Positions 58,400 to 64,000 of a DNA stretch of 64,000 nt are shown piece after piece. The notes under the pieces were generated by a model that ran no database searches, was not told the DNA's origin, and saw only the letters and a list, made by a program, of their open reading frames with translations. A program made the position numbers and the translations under genes. The stretch lies in the NCBI GenBank assembly GCA_036023115.1, contig JAYKKT010000048.1:9400501-9464500 (forward strand), in the 5' to 3' direction. The stretch's first letter is position 1, and every line of letters begins with the position of its first letter. The DNA is from Brasenia schreberi (Eukaryota > Streptophyta > Magnoliopsida > Nymphaeales > Cabombaceae).

Positions 58400-61379
58400 A
58401 TGGGAAATGCGAACGGCGTCGAGGGAGGAGGCGGGTATGCTGCCCGGGAGCGAGGCGCGAGGGCTGGTGGATCCGTCGGGAACCGAACGGACGGTTTTCC
58501 GAGGGAGATCCCTCCGTGTACCAGCCCGATCGCTCGGTCGTCGTCCTTCGACTCGTTCGCGAATTCGCCGCCGCACAGCCCTACGAGGTCGCGGGCTCCT
58601 GTCCTCTTTGCTCCGCCGGTATCCCGAATTTCGTTTTCTCTTTTCTTCTCTTACTTCTTTGTTCCCTTTTCTCTAATCTCCGGGATTTTCTGCCTTTTCT
58701 GTTTCTTTCTGGTATTTCTAGTTCCTTTTCCGCATTTTTAATCTTCTCTCTTTCTCTCTATCTGCGTGTCCGTGTTTGCGTGCGTCTGCGAATGGTCAAA
58801 TCTGAAGCTTAAGTTTTAGATACAAACGTGACATTTACTGGAATCCTCAGCGTAATGTTGAAATAAACCACGAGTGTGTTTCTGTTCAAATCGATCAACT
58901 TATCTTTTCTGCTTCCATTATTGGTTCTCTTGTACACGTTATACGGCAGCCGTCTACTATTTAGATAAAGTATCAGAACGCAAGCAACAATTTTCTTGAG
59001 CTGTGTTGGAAGACAAATTTCATTGACACTCTTAGTGCAGTTTTTGTTAGATAATCAACAAGTCACACTGAGGTCAGTAATTGAATTCTTAAGCTTAATC
59101 CTGATTTTTAATTACTGAAGGTGAGTTTGAGTCATGGAGTCTTGGCACCTGGATTAGGTTTTCCTCGCTTCGGAGATGCTTCTTCTCAGATCTTGCTCGT
59201 AATGTACAAACGGCAGAAAATTTGTATTGCATTTTCTGTCATAAGCTTAGGTTGAATTGTTTGAAACCAAATGAATTACTTACAAGAAGAAAGAAATTAA
59301 ATAAATTACAATACCTGAATGAAATCTGTTTGTTTGTACTTCTGATCTGCACAAGCATTTGTCGTTTGCCGTAGAGTCAACTTATCGACTTGTGCAGTTG
59401 TTTCTACTCCAGGGACATGCTTTAAGTGCCGCCCAAATTATTTGAGAAGTTGATAAGAATGAGATCCATGAAATTGTTTGGGAACAACTTGACTTATCGT
59501 TTGTTTGAATACTTGGTCAAAACATATGCCAGATTCGTGCTTTTGGTACCAGTTCACCTGAAACTAGCAAGTTCTGCATCATTTTTCTTGTAGCTTTCTT
59601 GACTGTTTTAGTACCAATCGAGCTTGAATGCTTGAGTCTCAAGACTCTCAGCATGTGTTTTCGTTCCATTAGCCATATTTTATTTCTGAGGATAGTGGTC
59701 TAGTGTCAATTTTCTTTGGCGTCTAAATGTACGTAGCAACTTTGGTTTGCGTAATATTCTTTTCTATTTCTGATAAAAGAACAAAAGTCATTAAACTAAA
59801 GCATGAGATATCAGCATAAGGGGTCAACAAAGATCATAACGGTTTTTATTTTATAGCCTGTCAACATGAACATGTTTCAGAAATGCTGGTCATAAGCATT
59901 ACGTAGAGTAATCTCGAATAATGCAGTCACATCATTCTTCAGAAATAAGAATAATTATTTTGAAATATTTACTCGGACAGTTTTAGAACCTTGCTACGTA
60001 TCTGATTGTGAATTAACTTGCTTTTTGTTTTCATTGTTGCTTAAAGTCTGTTCATTCATTCGATGACTTGTTTGGGTCAATCGCTTTCTTGCACCTTCTC
60101 CTTCTTTTGAACCGTTTATTCTTTTTGAAGCGTCATTCTCAGATTCCCTAGGTTGGTCATGAGCATGTAGATGACCCACAAGGTGAAAATTTGAGGGGCT
60201 CGAAATTTCCAAAATGTTCAGATTCAAAGATCTTGCAATTTTTTAATTTTTAAGCAAAGGCTGCTTTCCTGATCGTTCACAGCTTTACACCCTTTGAATT
60301 TTCTTGTCCTTGAAATGAAGTAGCAAAATCGTCTGCAAGGAAGATTCTGTCTACTCTTGTATTTGTGGTTGTCCTACATTGTCTTCCAATAGTTTGGAGT
60401 TCGGAAGAAATGAAACTAACTGATTGAGCTGGGGATAAATTTCTCAGGAGCCTGTACGCCCTCTGATTAGGCCTTCAGAACTTGCTGTAACTCCAAATGA
60501 CCCATGGATGAGTGACGTTGATGTTTCTATGGACATCCCTTCGGAGCTAGGGATCCCAATTCTGATCACTTGGAGCTTGGGTGGTAATGAGGTTTCTGTT
60601 GAAGGTTCGTGGGACAACTGGACATCAAGGTATAGAGTTTTTATGTTCTTGTACCTGTTCAATGAGGTTTTCCTAAAACTGTGTTAGCTTCGGCTAATTG
60701 TAGCAACATCTCAAACAACAAAAATTATGCAAGTCTGTACACTGTATTGGGATGTTTGCAGGAAGCCGCTAGTGAAATCAGGGAAGGATCATGTCATCGT
60801 GTTGATTCTTCCATGTGGTGTCTACCATTACAAATTCATCGTAGATGATGAACAAAGACATATACCTGATCTTCCCTGCGTATCAGATGAAAAGGGTCAT
60901 GTTGATAATATCCTTGACGTGCAGGTGAATTACGTCCCTTTGGCTGTGTGAAACTACTGTTGAATGAAACGGTAGCAACTCCAATTCTTGGTAGCATATA
61001 TCTGATCAAAAGAATGAAAGTACAAACCTAGATCTCACATTTGTGGTCTTGTGTTTGTCTACAGGATTATGTTCCTGACTGTGTTGATGGAGTTGCAGAG
61101 TTTGAGGCTTCACCTTCTCCAGACTCGAGCTACAACCAACCGTTTCTGGCCATGGAGGATTTCGCGAAGGAACCTCCATCGGTACCACCCCACGTTCATT
61201 TCACGGTCCTTGGGATGCAGGACACTCCAGAGGCTCCACCGAGACCTCACCATGTGGTTCTGAACCATCTCTTCATAGAGAAAAGCTTGGGTCATCTGTC
61301 ACTTGTGGCACTTGGTTTAAGTCACAGGTTCCAGGAGAAGTTTGTGACTGTTGTTCTATACAAACCACTAAGAAGGTGA
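58400..61379 (+). CDS. SnRK1/AMPK beta subunit (KINbeta, GAL83-like), 292 aa
   Basis: Exons: 58400-58618, 60448-60629, 60762-60924, 61065-61379 (879 nt in frame). The protein links the catalytic alpha and gamma subunits of the SnRK1 energy-sensing kinase and directs its location. MGNANG at the start has the Gly-2 myristoylation site kept in plant KINbeta1/2, which is why I chose 58400 rather than the in-frame ATG at 58316. Residues 28-73 are Ser/Pro-rich (IARSSSFDSFANSPPHSPT). The CBM48/AMPK glycogen-binding domain spans about 108-190 and has LITWSLGGNEVSVEGSWDNW, then GVYHYKFIVDDEQ. The C-terminal ASC domain from about 205 contains PPRPHHVVLNHLFIEK, LGLSHRF and the family end FVTVVLYKPL. Length fits KINbeta1/2. 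Intron 1 is 1.83 kb without other genes. Confidence 0.93.
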
Positions 61380-61460
61380 AAATGACTGACAGTGTACATA
61401 TTCTGATCATCTTTTGTTATTTCCTTTTCTCCTTTAAACCCCATTCTTGCTAAATGTATT

Positions 61461-61710
61461 TCTGCTAAATATACAAGACTTTCTCACATCATTCAAGCCT
61501 GAGCGGCCGGTGAGAGTGAATTATCCAGTGAGGTAGTTGATCTTGTTTCTTCTTTTCATTTTACCAGTGTGCAAGTACATATTCTTTACTGCTAAATGCG
61601 CAAGACTTTCTCTCATCATTCTAGCCCGAGTGGCCGGTGGGTGAGTGGATTATCCAGCTGAGTGAGTCGATCTTGTTTCTTTCCTTTTGTTTCATTTTAC
61701 CAGTATCCAA
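61461..61710. repeat. Tandem ~120-bp duplication downstream of SnRK1 beta
   Basis: Units at about 61461-61575 and 61588-61710 share TGCTAAAT, CAAGACTTTCTC, CATCATTC, GGCCGGTG, GGATTATCCAG-like, GATCTTGTTTCTT and CATTTTACCAGT, with about 15-20 percent differences. It lies just after the gene and may be part of its 3' UTR or terminator region. Confidence 0.75.
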
Positions 61711-61811
61711 ATGTTAATGTTTTTGCTGATTGAATTTGCTAGATATGTTTGAATGAACAAGCAATAGTGAAAATGATATTGTTTATTCTTTGCATTGGAG
61801 TCTTGGAACTT

Positions 61812-61945
61812 GGAAGGAAGTTATAAAGCATGATCTTTCTTTTTGGAGTGAAATGCTAATTCGTGTGGGATTGAGCTCTATGGCGACTAAGAACCCATGT
61901 AGCCAACCCATTTAGTGTGAAAAAAAGGCTAGGTTTGGTTGGCTT
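61812..61945 (+). mobile_element. Diverged RTE-like LINE 3' end
   Basis: GGAAGGAAGTTATAAAGCAT, ATGATCTTTCTTTTTGGAGT, ATTGAGCTC and GAACCCATGTAGCCAAC, then AAAAGGCTAGGTTTGG correspond in order to the family 3' end. The ATTGAGCTC word is shared with the intron-7 fragment at 11212 but not with the main family, supporting a separate subfamily. Confidence 0.55.
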
Positions 61946-64000
61946 GAAATGCCTTTGTTACTGGTAGAGCTGGGAACCCGTCCGAGGAAACCGAACAGGG
62001 GCTGCTTATGGTTTGTTTGTCAACCCAAGATCTTGTTCATGTTCGGCTCGTTGGCTTGCTTGTAGCAAGCTAAAAGCGAACCGATCATCATAATCTGGGT
62101 TAGACGAGTTGAAGATGATCTGCTGTTAAAGTATGTACTTCCTACACAGTTTCGAGTATGAAACACGATTTCTTGGTTAGAGTTCAAGTTAGACTTCAAT
62201 TTTGATACAGTTTTCCACGAACATTGAGAGGTTCCGATGGGTTCCTTGTGGTTTTTTTTATTTTGTGGGTTCTCTAAATCTAGATTATCTATATATAAAT
62301 GTTATATGTACTTAAGTAAATGAGCTAATATGAGCCGAGCCACCCAAAACTTGCTGGTATGGCTTAATGAGCTATCTTCCGTCGAGCTTGTTTAGATCAT
62401 GAGCCGAACTCGAACAAATTCATGCCGAGTTGAAAATGAGCGGCTTGATTCATTAACCAGCCCTATACTTAGAGGTCCTAGCTGCATCTTGATAGATGAA
62501 GGTGGAAAGTTGGATAATGGTCTAAAGTCATAAATGGCCCCCCTCTGGCTCCGGTTTCGGTTTTGGGTCTGACTCTACAATAGTACCTGTTCGGTTTAGG
62601 TGTAGTTCCGGTTTCATTTAGAAAGGCATGCATTAAAGGTAGGATCTTGGAACTGGAATCAAATTATGGTCTTGAACTGCCAGTTCTAATCTACGATTAC
62701 GTTCAGTTTTCTCAATTGTGGAATTCTAACTGAATGGAGGAGGCCCTTGATCTGGTTTTGGTGATTCCATCGGTTGCAGTTCCAAAAGTGGTTTGGGTTT
62801 TGTTTGAATGACTTGGCTGGGTCCAAACTATCCACCTCCACTCTTGTAAGTTCTAACCATGTGTGTTTGATACAAGGTTCTAGGCAAATTAGATCTTGAA
62901 TTTTTTGTGCTTGTACTTCTGAGTTTTGTTGTACATCAAACGCGAAACCGATTTTTGGTGTGGAACTATGGTTCCTTAGGCCTAATTTGAGTAAAAAACT
63001 ATAACAACAACATGGAGGTGAGCCACAAGAACAAGATTTAAGAGCTTCACATGAAAATGCCAGTGGTTCCTTCCGTTTTGTGTTGTTATCCTGTCTCACA
63101 CGAAAATCTAAGTGTCAATACAACTCTTGAATCAAACACATTATCATGGTTCTTCAGAACGACATTCATACGCAATCCCTTCGTCCTCAAACGGTGTTTC
63201 ATTGAAGAAAGATGGGCCACGATCCCGACCAGATAATACCTGCCATAGATGGACCTTGAGTAGACCAGACCCATATGGAGCTATGGGTCGAAGAATTGGT
63301 GGACCTAGAAAATATTCTTTGGTGGCACGAATCGCCCGAAAAAATATTTTAGGGTTGGGCATACTATGTACCCACGAATTCAACCGTTGGATATACTGTT
63401 TTAATTAGTTTTGTGAAACTTGGGCGTGGCGGATGCCCCACCTAGTTTGAATGTACCAGCGAGTCCAAGCTAAGTAGTTGACGATGGTTCACAGACACCA
63501 AGGATCAAAGCTGAACACGTCTTAAAGAATAGCTACCAGCAAATAAATGATCTGGCTAATTAGGTTTCTTTGACAAATGTACATCTGATTTGTGGGTCAA
63601 CTTCAATGATGGGTCCGAATCACCTGACAGCTGATTCAAAAAGACAGTAGAACTCACATAAGCCTGAACTGAGCAGTGCCAAGCAAGCTTTTTAGGGTTT
63701 TCTCAAGAGTGTTTGATTACGAGACTGGGTCTAAGAGATCAAGCATCTAAGCTAAGCCTAAGCTAAATTACACACCGACGGCTCTAGAATAGTCTCTGGG
63801 ATGGGAAGAACTGTCCATTCAACCATTTGAAGTAAGGAAAAATATGTATAACAGTCATGGATTCAATCATCCCTTATAACTTTTTTATTGGTTTTCCAAA
63901 TTTCAGGCGGGGCTGCAGCCCCACCACGCATCAATGGAGATCTGCCACTGGTTCGGATCTGCTGAGCCTAAGCTTGCACTTAGGTGGGTGGTGGTGGTGG
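61946..64000. other. Intergenic DNA at the right edge, no supported gene
   Basis: A degenerate GGTTC-type tract covers about 62520-62960, and GAGCCGAGC/GAGCT words occur at 62300-62460. Overlapping open frames at 63112-63408 (plus) and 63144-63383 (minus) have no recognised domain. At the end, a possible acceptor (AAATTTCAG at 63905) is followed by GGGGCTGCAGCCCC, a perfect 14-bp palindrome at 63909-63922; an exon could begin there but is not supported. Confidence 0.4.

Noticed and set aside
63112..63408. 98-aa plus and 79-aa minus frames, considered as organelle-derived DNA
   Set aside because: I could match neither to a chloroplast or mitochondrial protein.

Overview
This window is nuclear DNA from a flowering plant. 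The genes are split by GT-AG introns, one intron uses a GC donor, and the encoded proteins are plant-specific: a calcium-dependent protein kinase, a MYB-CC transcription factor, a plant SnRK1 beta subunit and a secreted SERK-like LRR protein. Intergenic DNA is AT-rich, full of microsatellites and crowded with LINE, Copia and hAT relics. I cannot name the species from sequence alone.

Five genes can be modelled with consistent reading frames across splice junctions. (1) 954-2689, minus: a two-exon gene for a 68-residue single-pass membrane protein. (2) 8041-11591, plus: a CPK17/34-like calcium-dependent protein kinase, eight exons, 525 residues. (3) 36659-38470, plus: a PHL-type MYB-CC factor, six coding exons, 259 residues. 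(4) 39424-51027, plus: an LRR1-type secreted LRR protein of only 214 residues spread over 11.6 kb, with LINE copies in introns 1 and 5. (5) 58400-61379, plus: an AMPK/SnRK1 beta subunit, four exons, 292 residues, with a 53-codon upstream ORF in its leader. A tRNA-Ala-like sequence lies near 13.9 kb, a metacaspase fragment near 51.9-52.1 kb and a LINE RNase H fragment near 52.8 kb.

The rest is largely mobile DNA. One RTE-clade LINE family (3' end: a conserved block closing with GGCTTAG and a TTG-repeat tail) accounts for at least a dozen pieces on both strands, from about 2.9 kb down to 53 bp, several with clear target-site duplications. From 16.7 to 34.8 kb there is a nested island. A decayed hAT transposon (minus strand) was split by two Copia elements; the second Copia holds another hAT copy and an RTE copy; the first holds a 53-bp RTE tail and a probable 2.7-kb solo LTR. 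The order of insertion can be read from the junctions.

The genes do not form a pathway or cluster; this is an ordinary plant gene neighbourhood with a large transposon island. The observations most worth a second look are a 218-bp RTE derivative with both element ends and an 18-bp duplication, the shortest RTE tails with duplications, a perfect 34-bp copy of CPK exon 4 inside intron 6, the upstream ORF in the SnRK1-beta leader, and a three-unit repeat just upstream of the LRR gene.
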